Shown: positions 28,261-37,652, counted from the first letter of the stretch. The stretch: DNA of 64,000 bases from an uncultured Cohaesibacter sp. (GCF_963677725.1 NZ_OY782507.1:2108001-2172000); one strand, 5' to 3'. Program-made: numbers and translations. The notes: generated by a model from the letters alone, not told the origin.

Positions 28261-28294
28261 AAAGAGGCGTGGATCCATTTGCGCCTCTTTTTTC
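28261..28294 (+). terminator. Terminator after uxuB
   Basis: AAAGAGGCG (28261-28269) and CGCCTCTTT (28282-28290) form a 9-bp stem with a 12-base loop, followed immediately by more T residues. A standard rho-independent terminator 18 bp after the uxuB stop. Confidence 0.88.
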
Positions 28295-28356
28295 CGGCTA
28301 TCGCGTCGCTTTTGCCCTTATCTCGTGGTGGCACCCTTTTGACAGGAGAGACTTGA

Positions 28357-29772
28357 ATGCAAAATTTCCTCGGCCCTGATTTTCTGCTGGATACAGCCGC
28401 TGCGCGCCATCTTTATCATGATGTCGCCGAAGAGCTGCCGATTGTCGATTATCACAATCATCTCATCCCGGCAGAAATCGCACAGGATCGCAAATGGGAC
28501 AATATCGGAGCGATCTGGCTGGAAGGCGACCATTACAAATGGCGCGCCATGCGCTGGGCCGGGATTGACGAGCGCCGGGTGACTGGGGATGCTTCCTTCC
28601 GCGAAAAATTCGACGCCTTTGCGCAGATCATGCCCCATTGTGTTGGCAATCCGCTTTTCCATTGGACGCATCTGGAACTGCAGCGCTATTTCGGCATTCG
28701 CGACTTGCTGACGCCAGACTCCGCAGACCGCATCTGGGACATGACCGCAGAGATGCTGGCTCAAGACAGTCATTCGGCACGTGGCCTGTTGCGCAAGATG
28801 AAGGTGGAATTTGTCGGCACCACTGACATGCCGTGCGACAGCCTTGAGCATCACAAGGCCATTGCCGGGGATGACAGCATCAAGGATATCGTGGTGGCCC
28901 CAAGTTTCCGCCCGGATCCGGCCTTCAAGATTGACCTGCCGGGTTTCCCGGCCTTCCTCTCCTCGCTTGCCAAAGTCAGCGGTTCGATCATTGAAACCTA
29001 TGAGGCCATGATGAAGGCGCTGATCGAACGGCTCGATCATTTTGTCGCTCATGGCTGTCAGGCCACCGATCACGGCATCGAGATCCTGCGATTTGCTCCC
29101 CCGGTCGATCCTGCAACGCTTGACCTTATTCTTGAGAAACGGCTTGCCGGTGACACCTTGTCGGAGCTGGAAATCGCCCAGTTCCAGACCACAATGCTGG
29201 TTGATCTGTCGCGCGCCTATCACAGCCGCAATCTGGTCATGCAGCTGCATATCGGGGCGATCCGGAACAACAGCCCGCGCCTGTTTGAAAGCATCGGGCC
29301 TGATGTGGGTGGCGATTCCATTGCGGACCGACCCATTGCCGCGCCGCTCAATGGCTTGCTGGCGGAGATGGATCGCAACGGCCACTTGCCACGCACGGTG
29401 CTTTATTGCCTCGATCCGACCAAAAATGAAGTGATTGTCTCAACTGCAGGCAATTTTCAGGACGGGTCAATGCCGGGCAAGATTCAGGCCGGATCCGGCT
29501 GGTGGTTCAATGACCAGCTTGACGGCATGGAACGGCAGATGACCCAGCTTTCCCAAATGGGCTTGATGTCTACCTTCATCGGCATGCTGACCGATAGCCG
29601 CTCCTTCCTGTCCTTCCCACGGCATGATTATTTCCGGCGTCTGTTATGCAGGATGGTGGGCCGCTGGGCGGAAGACGGTCATGTCCCCAATGAGCGCGCG
29701 CTTCTGGATGGTCTGGTCAAACGGGTCTGCTATCAGAATGCGGCGGACTGGTTCCTCAAGGAGCGTGGCTGA
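28357..29772 (+). CDS. uxaC: Glucuronate isomerase
   Basis: A 471-residue enzyme (E. coli 470) of the amidohydrolase-related UxaC family; it isomerises D-glucuronate to D-fructuronate. Metal-ligand motif His33-x-His35 in VDYHNHLIP. The segments GDHYKWRAMRWAGI and FVGTTDMPCDSLEHH are typical. The start follows GGAGAG. Its stop overlaps the kdgK start by one base (TGATG), so uxaC-kdgK-eda form one operon, separated from uxuB by a terminator and therefore with its own promoter in 28295-28356. No UxuR-type site is visible in that short gap. Confidence 0.96.
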   Translation: MQNFLGPDFLLDTAAARHLYHDVAEELPIVDYHNHLIPAEIAQDRKWDNIGAIWLEGDHYKWRAMRWAGIDERRVTGDASFREKFDAFAQIMPHCVGNPLFHWTHLELQRYFGIRDLLTPDSADRIWDMTAEMLAQDSHSARGLLRKMKVEFVGTTDMPCDSLEHHKAIAGDDSIKDIVVAPSFRPDPAFKIDLPGFPAFLSSLAKVSGSIIETYEAMMKALIERLDHFVAHGCQATDHGIEILRFAPPVDPATLDLILEKRLAGDTLSELEIAQFQTTMLVDLSRAYHSRNLVMQLHIGAIRNNSPRLFESIGPDVGGDSIADRPIAAPLNGLLAEMDRNGHLPRTVLYCLDPTKNEVIVSTAGNFQDGSMPGKIQAGSGWWFNDQLDGMERQMTQLSQMGLMSTFIGMLTDSRSFLSFPRHDYFRRLLCRMVGRWAEDGHVPNERALLDGLVKRVCYQNAADWFLKERG

Positions 29773-30725
29773 TGACTGAAGGTTCCAATCCGGCACCATT
29801 GAAAGCCGTTTGTATCGGTGAATGCATGGTGGAGATGTCGCCTGCGGGCAATGGTCTGTTTCGGCAGGCCTTTGCCGGGGACAGTTATAACACGGCGACT
29901 TATCTGGCCCGTCAATTTGCTCCTGATGTCACGGTCTCCTATCTGACGGCGCTCGGCACCAATGGCCTTAGCCTTCAAATGATCGAACATTTCAAGGCTG
30001 AAGGCATCGGGGTGGAGTCGATCCGAAAGCTGGATGGCAAGAATCCCGGTCTTTACATGATCGAGAATGACGCAACGGGCGAGCGCTTCTTTGAATATTG
30101 GCGTGGCCAATCAGGCGCGCGCGCCATGTTTGCTGGCCAAAGCGCAGAAGAGCTGGCCAATGAGCTTCGCGCCTTTGATGCGATCTATCTGTCGGGCATT
30201 TCTCTTGCCATTCTGGATGAGAGCCAGCGCAGCAATCTTTTGCAGGCTCTGGAGCAATTGTCGCAAGAAGGCTCGATCCTTGTGGCTTACGACCCCAATC
30301 ATCGCGCGGCCCTTTGGTCATCGCCCGCCGCTGCGCGCGCCGTCTCAGAAGCTATGGCGGGCCTTGCGTCCCTCTGCCTTGTGGGGCTTGAAGATGATGC
30401 GGCGATCATGGAAGAAGCAAGCGATGCAGAAGCCACCGCCAGCCGCTGGCAGGCATGGGGTGCGCGCGAGGTGGTCATCAAGAATGGTGGCGCCAACTGC
30501 CTGATCCGGCAGGGGGATGCGAGCCTGACCATCGCGCCGGAAGCCTCGCTGTCACCGGTTGATACAACGGGCGCGGGGGATTCCTTTGCTGCCGGTTATG
30601 TCGGGGCGCGACTGACGGGCAAGGAACCCGGTGAGGCCGCCCAGCTCGCCCACCGCATTGCCGGACAGGTTATCATGCATCCCGGCGCGGTGATTGCCCG
30701 CGATCTGTGGCACAAAGTGGATTGA
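29772..30725 (+). CDS. kdgK: 2-keto-3-deoxygluconate kinase
   Basis: A 317-residue PfkB-family kinase (E. coli KdgK 309) that makes 2-keto-3-deoxy-6-phosphogluconate. The PfkB signature DTTGAGDSFAAGY starts at residue 264, with catalytic Asp270. N-terminal CIGECMVEMSPAG and GDSYNTATYLAR provide the sugar pocket. Translationally coupled to uxaC by the one-base TGATG overlap and followed by eda. It joins the UxuA product to the Entner-Doudoroff aldolase. Confidence 0.93.
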   Translation: MTEGSNPAPLKAVCIGECMVEMSPAGNGLFRQAFAGDSYNTATYLARQFAPDVTVSYLTALGTNGLSLQMIEHFKAEGIGVESIRKLDGKNPGLYMIENDATGERFFEYWRGQSGARAMFAGQSAEELANELRAFDAIYLSGISLAILDESQRSNLLQALEQLSQEGSILVAYDPNHRAALWSSPAAARAVSEAMAGLASLCLVGLEDDAAIMEEASDAEATASRWQAWGAREVVIKNGGANCLIRQGDASLTIAPEASLSPVDTTGAGDSFAAGYVGARLTGKEPGEAAQLAHRIAGQVIMHPGAVIARDLWHKVD

Positions 30726-30762
30726 GCCCGACCGGCTCACAAAAACAAAGTTAGGTTCGATC

Positions 30763-31389
30763 ATGACGAAATCTCCCACCAGTCTGCTTGCAGGCAACAA
30801 GGTCATTCCGGTTCTTGTCATCGAGGACAAAGCCGATGCCCTGCCGCTCGCTCAGTGCCTTGTCGACAATGGCCTGCCTGTGCTGGAAATCACCCTGCGC
30901 AGCGACGCCGCTCTGGCTTCGATTGAAGAGATTGCCAACAAGGTAGAAGGGGCCATTGTCGGGGTTGGCTCGATCCTCAATGGCGAGCATTTGCGGTTGG
31001 CCAAAGATGCTGGCGGCCAATTTGGTGTGTCACCCGGTGTGTCGAATGCCTTGCTTGAAGTGCTGATTGACAATGACTGGCCCTTCCTGCCCGGAGCCGC
31101 CACCTTGTCTGAGATGCTCACCCTGCGCGATGCGGGCTACAGCCAGCAGAAGCTGTTCCCGGCGGCCGTGCTGGGTGGCTTGTCGATGCTGAAGGCCGTT
31201 GCCGGGCCAGTTGCCGATATCAGCTTCTGCCCGACCGGCGGCATCAAACCGGACAATGCGAGCGAGTTTCTGGCCCAGCCAAATGTCTTTGCCATTGGCG
31301 GCACATGGATCGCACCGCTCGATCTGGTTCGTGCGCGCGATTGGGCCGAGATCGGCAGGCGGGCGGCAGAGGCTGCAAAACTGGCATAG
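30763..31389 (+). CDS. eda: KDPG/KHG aldolase
   Basis: A 208-residue class I aldolase that cleaves KDPG to pyruvate and glyceraldehyde-3-phosphate. Catalytic base Glu42 in LEITLRS and Schiff-base Lys130 in QQKLFPA align with E. coli Glu45 and Lys133; SFCPTGGIKPDNA binds phosphate. The ATG at 30763 has a weak TAGG site; an in-frame start at 30694 falls inside kdgK. It completes the glucuronate route and is the last gene before a strong terminator. Confidence 0.95.
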   Translation: MTKSPTSLLAGNKVIPVLVIEDKADALPLAQCLVDNGLPVLEITLRSDAALASIEEIANKVEGAIVGVGSILNGEHLRLAKDAGGQFGVSPGVSNALLEVLIDNDWPFLPGAATLSEMLTLRDAGYSQQKLFPAAVLGGLSMLKAVAGPVADISFCPTGGIKPDNASEFLAQPNVFAIGGTWIAPLDLVRARDWAEIGRRAAEAAKLA

Positions 31390-31467
31390 GATTGGGTCCT
31401 ATGCCAAATGAGCTGGACGGCAAAGCCCTTTGCCCCTAGGCTGGCGGGTAGGTATTTTCCCGTTTAA

Positions 31468-31499
31468 AAAGCCTTGCATGCGCACACATGCAAGGCTTT
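31468..31499 (+). terminator. Terminator after eda
   Basis: AAAGCCTTGCATG / CATGCAAGGCTTT, a perfect 13-bp stem with a 6-base loop. It separates the glucuronate operon from the secreted protein gene that starts 18 bp later. Confidence 0.88.
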
Positions 31500-31517
31500 C
31501 AGCTTGCCGGAGCGCTT

Positions 31518-32666
31518 ATGTTTTTACCTCTTTTTTCTTCTAAAGTCTCTTTACCCGCATTTCCTTTGAACCGCCTTGCCCGCTCGCTGATGGCACCGCT
31601 GGCGGCCTTGCCTTTGCTGATGATGTCTGCATTGGGTGCGCCTGCGCTGGCGGAGGAGGGCTACGCAATCGATCTGCGTCTGTTCGGCACCAATGTCACC
31701 CAAAGTTATGACGGCTGTCGACTTGCCTTCTGGCAGGCCAACAAAGACCCGGACACAGATAAATATGCCTATGTTTTCTATGCGCCCTTCAATGACGGCG
31801 AGGAATTGCCTGCCTGGATGAAGGTCGGCAAGGAGGTTGTGAGCCTTTCAAGGCGCGATGGCATGCAGGCCTCTGGTCGGCGGCTTGAAGATTTGCGCCT
31901 CTATCGCGATGAGAAGAAAAACTACAGCGTGTTTGTAGAAGTGACCGAGCAGCACGAGGATGGCGACGATCTGCGGGTCGACAAGGCACTGCTGACCATC
32001 ACGCAGCGGGGCCATTTCCCCTTCATGATTTCGGTGAAAGGCGGGATTATCTGCCCCTCGGCGAGCGAGACGAGTGCAGCCGACCCGGATCGTGCAGCCG
32101 CGGCGCAACAAGCGACGTCTCCAGTCGAGCCGATCCGTATTCCGGCCAGTCTTTATGGAGATGCCATTTCACTTGGTCGCGGCGTTGCCTTCAACAATCT
32201 CTCTGCGGTGCCGTCCGGCGTACTTGATGCGATCGGTCGCGATGCCACCGATTGTGCACCTGCCAATACGCCGGGCATGGGCATGCGCTATGCGATCAGT
32301 GATGCCATGACCCTCTGGGAAGTGCCGTGCAACCTTTATGCACGAACAGGCAGCTCGGTTTATGTAACCTCGCTCAACGACAATCCTTCTTATTCTAGCG
32401 TGCTTGTCCTGCCTTCCGTACCAGATCACCGCGATGGCCATGATCTGTATGAGCTGCGCTCGCCACAGGTTAATCCCTCCAATGCGCTGGTGACGTCTGC
32501 CTTTTATGATGGTGACGGGACCTGCGGCAGCTTCGAAGCCTATCAATTGCGGGCCGTCGAGGGGGAAGCCTTGGAGTTTTTCCTGATTGAATATCGCGAA
32601 AAGCCAAGCTGTGATGGTGTCGAAGGGGACGCAAGACGCTTCCCCCTCATTTATCGTGCCCAATAG
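31518..32666 (+). CDS. Secreted protein with DUF1176-like C-terminal half
   Basis: A 382-residue exported protein. Residues about 1-45 form a signal peptide (RSLMAPLAALPLLMMSALGAPALA, then EEGYAI). The C-terminal half resembles DUF1176: TLWEVPCNLYARTG, a YDGDGTCGSFEAYQL segment with a conserved Cys, and the end KPSCDGVEGDARRFPLIYRA. Six Cys in the mature part could form disulphides. The middle has an Ala-rich linker near 195. The start follows GGAG at five bases. It is transcribed alone, between a terminator and a convergent acyltransferase gene. Function unknown. Confidence 0.65.
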   Translation: MFLPLFSSKVSLPAFPLNRLARSLMAPLAALPLLMMSALGAPALAEEGYAIDLRLFGTNVTQSYDGCRLAFWQANKDPDTDKYAYVFYAPFNDGEELPAWMKVGKEVVSLSRRDGMQASGRRLEDLRLYRDEKKNYSVFVEVTEQHEDGDDLRVDKALLTITQRGHFPFMISVKGGIICPSASETSAADPDRAAAAQQATSPVEPIRIPASLYGDAISLGRGVAFNNLSAVPSGVLDAIGRDATDCAPANTPGMGMRYAISDAMTLWEVPCNLYARTGSSVYVTSLNDNPSYSSVLVLPSVPDHRDGHDLYELRSPQVNPSNALVTSAFYDGDGTCGSFEAYQLRAVEGEALEFFLIEYREKPSCDGVEGDARRFPLIYRAQ

Positions 32667-32743
32667 GCCTTGTTGGATGTGACAAGGTGTGGTGTCTGAC
32701 GGCCAGCCTTGTTGCATGAGGCACACTGGTTGAGATCGGGGCC

Positions 32744-33643
32744 TTATGAGGCCCTGAGGCGCTGCTTCTGTTTGTGTTTTTCCTCAAACTCGAAGCCCAG
32801 TTCTTCAATCCTCAGCGGGGTAGGAGACAGGGCATAGGTCGCCTTGCGCAAATGCTCCATCATGGCGCGGCTATCGGTAGAGAGCGGATCAAGCACGTCG
32901 CGGCCAATTGGCTTGCCAATCACGACCTTGACCGGGGTGTCGATGCGCTTGCGGAACTCCTTGATCAGGAGACCCATCCGCAAGGTATAGTGCAGGTGGC
33001 TGGCGATCTGGAACAGGCGCGATGTATGGCCTTCAAAGAAGACCGGAACAACGGTGGCGTCGGATTTGCCGACCATGCGAGCGGTAAAACTGCGCCAGCC
33101 CGGATCCATAGGGTGAGAGAAGGGCTTTGCTGCGGTGCTCACCGTGCCGCCGGGGAAAATGCCGATCGCTCCGCCCTGTCCGAGATAGTCGAGCGCCAGC
33201 TTGCGGGTCTGGACATTCTCCCTCACGGCTTCTTTGGTCTCGTCGAACGAGATTGGCAGGATGATCCGGTTGAGATCTTCGGATTTTCGGAAGACATGAT
33301 GGGCAAGGATGCGGAAATCACCGCGGGTCATGGACAGGATCAGTCCCATCATCATGCCATCGAGTATGCCATAGGGATGGTTGGCAATCAGGATCAGCGG
33401 GCCATCTCTGGGAATGCTGGAGAGGCAACCGCCGATCACATCAAGGCTCAAGCCATAGCGCTCGGCGATGACGGACCAGAAATCCCGCCCTGCTGCCACT
33501 TCGCGCTCATAACCATTGGCGCGCTTGATCAGTTGCAGGCGGCCGGTGGTGTTTTCCAACAAACGAATGACAGCTCTGCCGCGCTTGGTGACAGCCGAGT
33601 GAGCATAGGATATGTCTCGCGCAACATGGCGGTGAGAATGCAT
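32744..33643 (-). CDS. Lysophospholipid acyltransferase-like protein (PlsC/hemolysin superfamily)
   Basis: A 299-residue acyltransferase. The catalytic His lies in ANHPYGILDG (His-x5-Asp instead of the usual His-x4-Asp), and the second block is GIFPGGTVST, both as in the Acyltransf_2 or OlsA/hemolysin-like branch that acylates lysolipids or lyso-ornithine lipids at the inner membrane. The ATG at 33643 follows GGAG; a GTG nine codons earlier is possible. No partner (olsB) is adjacent, so the acceptor lipid is open. A short stem (GGGCCT/AGGCCC, 32739-32754) overlaps its stop codon. Confidence 0.8.
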   Translation of the reverse strand: MHSHRHVARDISYAHSAVTKRGRAVIRLLENTTGRLQLIKRANGYEREVAAGRDFWSVIAERYGLSLDVIGGCLSSIPRDGPLILIANHPYGILDGMMMGLILSMTRGDFRILAHHVFRKSEDLNRIILPISFDETKEAVRENVQTRKLALDYLGQGGAIGIFPGGTVSTAAKPFSHPMDPGWRSFTARMVGKSDATVVPVFFEGHTSRLFQIASHLHYTLRMGLLIKEFRKRIDTPVKVVIGKPIGRDVLDPLSTDSRAMMEHLRKATYALSPTPLRIEELGFEFEEKHKQKQRLRAS

Positions 33644-33845
33644 GGGGCTGGCTCCGGTCTCTGCGGCCACCCGGTGGCCTCATCCAACACTTGCCTAGCC
33701 TGTATGGCATTCCTGTGAAGGTTGTGTGTCACAGGGTGATGCGGCGCTCGAACCCATGTGGTTTCTCTTAAGTGAGTGTGACCCTATAGTCAGGCCAGAA
33801 TTGAGAAAAAAGCCCCTGTTTGATGACAGGCGCACGGGATACTAA

Positions 33846-33870
33846 AAAAGGCGAGGAATCCCCGCCTTTT
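33846..33870 (-). terminator. Terminator after the NSS transporter gene
   Basis: AAAAGGCG-a-GG, loop AAT, CC-c-CGCCTTTT: ten pairs with one mismatch and A/T ends, about 30 bp beyond the stop of the minus-strand transporter gene. On that strand a T-run follows the stem. Confidence 0.82.
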
Positions 33871-33898
33871 CTTGATAAAGCTTTTTCTCGCCCGTGGT

Positions 33899-35242
33899 TT
33901 AGAAGGAGATGACTTCCAGACCGGTCAGCAGGATCAGCGTAATGGCCAATGGTGCGATAAAGCGCAGGATGAACATCCAGGCCTTGGCCAAACCACTTGG
34001 CTCGCCTTCGCCGGACACTTCGCGCATGGCGCTAGGCGCCATGACCCAACCAACAAACAGACAGATTAGCAGACCACCAATTGGCAGCAGCAGCTTGTCG
34101 GTCAACCAGCTTGCGGAATCAAGGAAGCCCTGACCCTTGATGAGATGAATGTCGCTCCAGACCCCCAGAGACAGGGAGGACGGGATGCCCATGAGGAAGG
34201 CCAGAATACCGGAGCCTATGGTGACCTGTGTGCGGGTGAAGCCTTTGGTCGAGAAGAAGGAGACGATTGGCTCCAGCAGAGAGATCGACGAGGTCAGCGC
34301 CGCAATGGTCAAGAGGACGAAGAAGACGATGGCGAAGATCGTGCCGCCCGGCATGGCTTGGAAGACAGCTGGCAGGGTGACGAAAGTCAGGCCCGGACCG
34401 GCTGCAGGATCCATGTTGAAGGCAAAGACGGCAGGCAGAATGGCGAGACCAGCAAGGATGGCCACCAAGGTGTCAAGGAAGGCAATCTGGAAAGCGGATT
34501 TACCCAGATTGGCATCGCGACCCAGATAGGAACCATAGGTCAGCATGACGCCCATGCCCAAGGACAGGGAGAAGAAGGCCTGACCAAGCGCAGCCATGAC
34601 GGTGCTTGCCGTGATTTTCGAGAAATCTGGCGACAGGAAGAACTCGATGCCCTTGCTTGCATTTGGCAGGGTCATGGAGCGTGCTGCCAGACCAATCAGG
34701 ATGATGAAGAGCGCAGGCATCAGGATTTTGCTGGCGCGCTCGATACCACCGGACACACCGCCCAGAACAACGATCACGGTGAGGGTCGTGAAAATGCCAT
34801 GGTAGATGATCGGCTCGACAGGGGAGCTGACAAAGGCCCCAAAGGCACTGCCGATGGCTGCCGCGTCCATGCCATTGAAAGCACCAGTGGCGGATTTCAG
34901 CACATAGGCAATCGTCCAGCCAGCGACAACGCTGTAGAAGGAGAAGATCACGAAAGCGGTGACAATGCCGATGATACCGATGATCGACCATCCGCCTTTG
35001 CCCAGTTTGCGGAAGGCGGTGATGGCGTCAGCCTGGGTATGGCGACCGATCACGATTTCAGCCAGCATCAGAGACAAGCCGATGGTGAAGACGAGGCCGA
35101 GATAGATGAAAATGAAGGCTGCACCGCCATTTTCACCAGCCATGTATGGGAATTTCCAGATGTTACCAAGGCCAACCGCAGACCCGGCAGCTGCCATGAT
35201 GAAACCGAGACGGGAGCCCCAGTGTTCGCGTTTTACACTCAT
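33899..35242 (-). CDS. Neurotransmitter:sodium symporter (NSS/LeuT-type) family transporter
   Basis: A 447-residue inner-membrane protein with 11-12 predicted helices. The N-terminal signature EHWGSRLGFIMAAAGSAVGLGNIWKFPY covers the unwound TM1 Na+ and substrate site; the TM6 region is GQAFFSLSLGMGVMLTYGSYL. Bacterial members (LeuT, TnaT, MhsT) import hydrophobic or aromatic amino acids with Na+. Substrate cannot be deduced. It stands alone, with a terminator downstream and almost 500 bp of apparently gene-free DNA upstream. Confidence 0.9.
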   Translation of the reverse strand: MSVKREHWGSRLGFIMAAAGSAVGLGNIWKFPYMAGENGGAAFIFIYLGLVFTIGLSLMLAEIVIGRHTQADAITAFRKLGKGGWSIIGIIGIVTAFVIFSFYSVVAGWTIAYVLKSATGAFNGMDAAAIGSAFGAFVSSPVEPIIYHGIFTTLTVIVVLGGVSGGIERASKILMPALFIILIGLAARSMTLPNASKGIEFFLSPDFSKITASTVMAALGQAFFSLSLGMGVMLTYGSYLGRDANLGKSAFQIAFLDTLVAILAGLAILPAVFAFNMDPAAGPGLTFVTLPAVFQAMPGGTIFAIVFFVLLTIAALTSSISLLEPIVSFFSTKGFTRTQVTIGSGILAFLMGIPSSLSLGVWSDIHLIKGQGFLDSASWLTDKLLLPIGGLLICLFVGWVMAPSAMREVSGEGEPSGLAKAWMFILRFIAPLAITLILLTGLEVISF

Positions 35243-35740
35243 TGTTCTTCAACCCAACAGAGTTTATTTTTCGCAAGACAGTGGACCTCTTCGGGCCCTC
35301 GTCTAGCCAGTTCGCTTCTTGACTGCTTGGGACCCGGACAAGGCTGACCAACATCCGGTCCTGACATGCATATGATTCCGACATATCCCGGAATCATGAG
35401 ACGAACTAGCCTGTTTGCGCGCCTGACGAAAGCGCACATGATGCATGACAGATGGGATGGAAACGCTGGTCTCCTCGCTGTTGTAGTATACGACACACAC
35501 GTCCCACTTATCCTCCGTGCGCACGCCGTCCAAGATCTAACAAACAGTAAAGGGAGTTCTGCGCAATTTTCGCAGCGGAGTCGATGATAGATGTAGCAAT
35601 TAGTCCAAAAAAACCGATTAAGTCACAAGTTTATTGCTCAAAAATACACCCATTGCCCATTTATTGATCCAAATCAAGCAGATTTGTGGATTTAAATTGC
35701 GCCGTATTGTACGATTATTACGTGCATTTTGTTCTCAAAA
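35243..35740. other. Intergenic region upstream of the NSS transporter
   Basis: Nearly 500 bp between two minus-strand genes with no convincing gene or RNA. The right part (about 35580-35740) is clearly richer in AT than its surroundings. No riboswitch core such as glycine or lysine aptamers was recognised by eye. The NSS promoter should lie near 35250-35400, and I see no good terminator for the TRAP permease that ends at 35741. Confidence 0.45.
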
Positions 35741-37549
35741 TCAGATCAAATTTCCTGCTTCCCGTACGAAAATGACACACAAACCGCCGACCAGAAGCAA
35801 TAGACGAATGGGTAGGCGATAAGATGCAATAATGCCAAAGGAGAGCATTGCGAGGCCCAAACCGACCTGAAGGGCACTGCCGACTGCCAGCAACGGGTCA
35901 GTACCAAGGCGGATGAGGCCGGGATTGGCGATCATGCCAAGTGGGATGATGTAAAGACCGATCCCCAGCGCCATCGCCGTCAACGCAACCTTCAGCCAAT
36001 CTTCTCCAATCATACCAGCGGCAATGAAGACTGCGCCGCAGACCGGTGGGGTGATGGTGGAAATGAGCGCAAACCAGAAGACAAACAGATGGGCTTGCAA
36101 AGGCTCAAGGCCTGACTGGATGAGAGCGGGGCCGGCGACTGACACGCAAATAACATAGGCGGCGGTGGTAGGCACTTCCATGCCGAGCACCAGACAGGCC
36201 AGCGCCGTCAGGAACAGGGATGGCCAGAGCAGGCCAGAGGAGCCGGACAAGATCAGCGAGGTGATTTTCACCCCCAAGCCAGTGATCGACAAGACACCGA
36301 TGACGATCGAGGCGCAAAGGATGATCGAGGCGATCATCGATACCTGACGGGCGGCGGTGCAAAAAGCCTGCTCCAGACGCAGCAGCACCTGTTTCAAATC
36401 GAACGTCAGATGCCGGTTGAACAGCAGCATCACGGCACCGGCCAGAATGGCCAGACAGGCAGCATATTGCGGGGTGTAGCTGGCGACAAACATACCCCAT
36501 AGCAACACGGTGAAGGGCACAAGGAAGAAGCAGGAGGTGATCAGCACGTCGCGCGCTTCAGGCCGGTCTTCCTGCGCGATGCCGGACAGGTCGAATTTGG
36601 TAGCATAGGCATTGATGCCGATCCAGACCGCAAAGAAATAGAGCAAGGCCGGAAGGAAGGCGGCAATGATGATGTCGGTATAGGGGGTCGAGGTCAATTC
36701 GACCATGACAAAGGCCCCTGCTCCCATCAATGGCGGCATGATCTGACCGCCCGACGAGGCCACGGCTTCCACGGCTGCGGCCAGTCGCTTGGGGTAACCA
36801 AGGCGTGTCATGGCGGGCAAGGTGATGGCACCGGTGGATGCGACATTGGCACTGGCAGACCCAGAGATGGAGCCAAACAGGGCGGATGAGACAACCGACA
36901 CCTTGGCGCCGCCGCCCTTGAGACGACCAGCGGCGGCTGCAGCGACATTCATAAAGCCCTGCCCCGCCTCGCCTGCATTGAGCACTGCCCCGAAAATAAC
37001 GAAAATCGCCACGACCGAGACGGACACCCCTGTCAGACTGCCCCAAAGGCCCCCTTCTGACACCGTCAGGGTGCCAAGGAAAGAGGTGAGCGGGGTGCCG
37101 GAATGGCCGAATTCGCCGGGAATATATTGCCCAAACAGCCCATAAAGCAGCGCCAAGCCAGCCACTATGGGCAAGGGCCAGCCGATGGCGCGGCGGGCAG
37201 CTTCGAGCACCACGAGCAACAGGGTGGCTGCGACCCAAATCTGAAAGTCACCCTCAAGAGAGCCATATTGATCGGCCAACGCGGATTCATTCAGCGCAAT
37301 ATAGAGGCAGGCTGCGATGCCAGCCAAGCCCAAAACCCAGCCACTCAATCGGAACAAAGCTCCACTGCTGGCATTGGAGCCAAGGATCAGGATCCAGGGC
37401 AGGGCCAACGCCATGTGAATGGGACGCGAGAACAGATTGGGCACCAGGCCGGAAAAGATCAGCCCCAGATGGAAGGCCACCAATAGAATGGCAAGAAGCA
37501 CCATTGTCAGGCGCAGGGGCAGGCTTTTCACCGTCGGGGCTTGCAGCAT
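35741..37549 (-). CDS. TRAP transporter fused 4TM/12TM permease (TAXI-associated)
   Basis: A protein of about 602 residues that joins the small (DctQ-like) and large (DctM-like) subunits, as usual for TAXI-type TRAP systems. Helices before about residue 160 correspond to the Q part; the M part holds SSALFGSISGSASANVASTGAITLPAM and SSGGQIMPPLMGAGAFVM. The start is uncertain: an ATG at 37654 lies inside the hairpin after the receptor gene, so the ATG at 37549 (MLQAPTVKSLPLRLT) is preferred. It lies downstream of the TAXI receptor gene. Substrate is unknown; TAXI systems often carry dicarboxylates or glutamate. Confidence 0.88.
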   Translation of the reverse strand: MLQAPTVKSLPLRLTMVLLAILLVAFHLGLIFSGLVPNLFSRPIHMALALPWILILGSNASSGALFRLSGWVLGLAGIAACLYIALNESALADQYGSLEGDFQIWVAATLLLVVLEAARRAIGWPLPIVAGLALLYGLFGQYIPGEFGHSGTPLTSFLGTLTVSEGGLWGSLTGVSVSVVAIFVIFGAVLNAGEAGQGFMNVAAAAAGRLKGGGAKVSVVSSALFGSISGSASANVASTGAITLPAMTRLGYPKRLAAAVEAVASSGGQIMPPLMGAGAFVMVELTSTPYTDIIIAAFLPALLYFFAVWIGINAYATKFDLSGIAQEDRPEARDVLITSCFFLVPFTVLLWGMFVASYTPQYAACLAILAGAVMLLFNRHLTFDLKQVLLRLEQAFCTAARQVSMIASIILCASIVIGVLSITGLGVKITSLILSGSSGLLWPSLFLTALACLVLGMEVPTTAAYVICVSVAGPALIQSGLEPLQAHLFVFWFALISTITPPVCGAVFIAAGMIGEDWLKVALTAMALGIGLYIIPLGMIANPGLIRLGTDPLLAVGSALQVGLGLAMLSFGIIASYRLPIRLLLLVGGLCVIFVREAGNLI

Positions 37550-37619
37550 GGCGGAGATCTCTAGTTTGGATTGGCTCTGGGTGGACTTGCCTGTTGCAGC
37601 GATCACCTTGGTCGCAAAA

Positions 37620-37652
37620 GCGCCCCTCCTGATGGGACATCTGGAGGGGCGC
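37620..37652 (-). terminator. Hairpin between TAXI receptor and fused permease genes
   Basis: GCGCCCCTCC (37620-37629) pairs perfectly with GGAGGGGCGC (37643-37652), 10 bp, 13-base loop, starting 22 bp past the receptor stop. On the minus strand TTTT follows, so it is a partial terminator that should lower permease expression relative to the receptor. Confidence 0.75.

Noticed and set aside
34145-35347. 400-codon plus-strand open frame over the NSS transporter
   Set aside because: Composition rich in Gly, Asp, Gln and His is typical of an antisense shadow of a membrane protein; the opposite strand encodes a clear NSS transporter.
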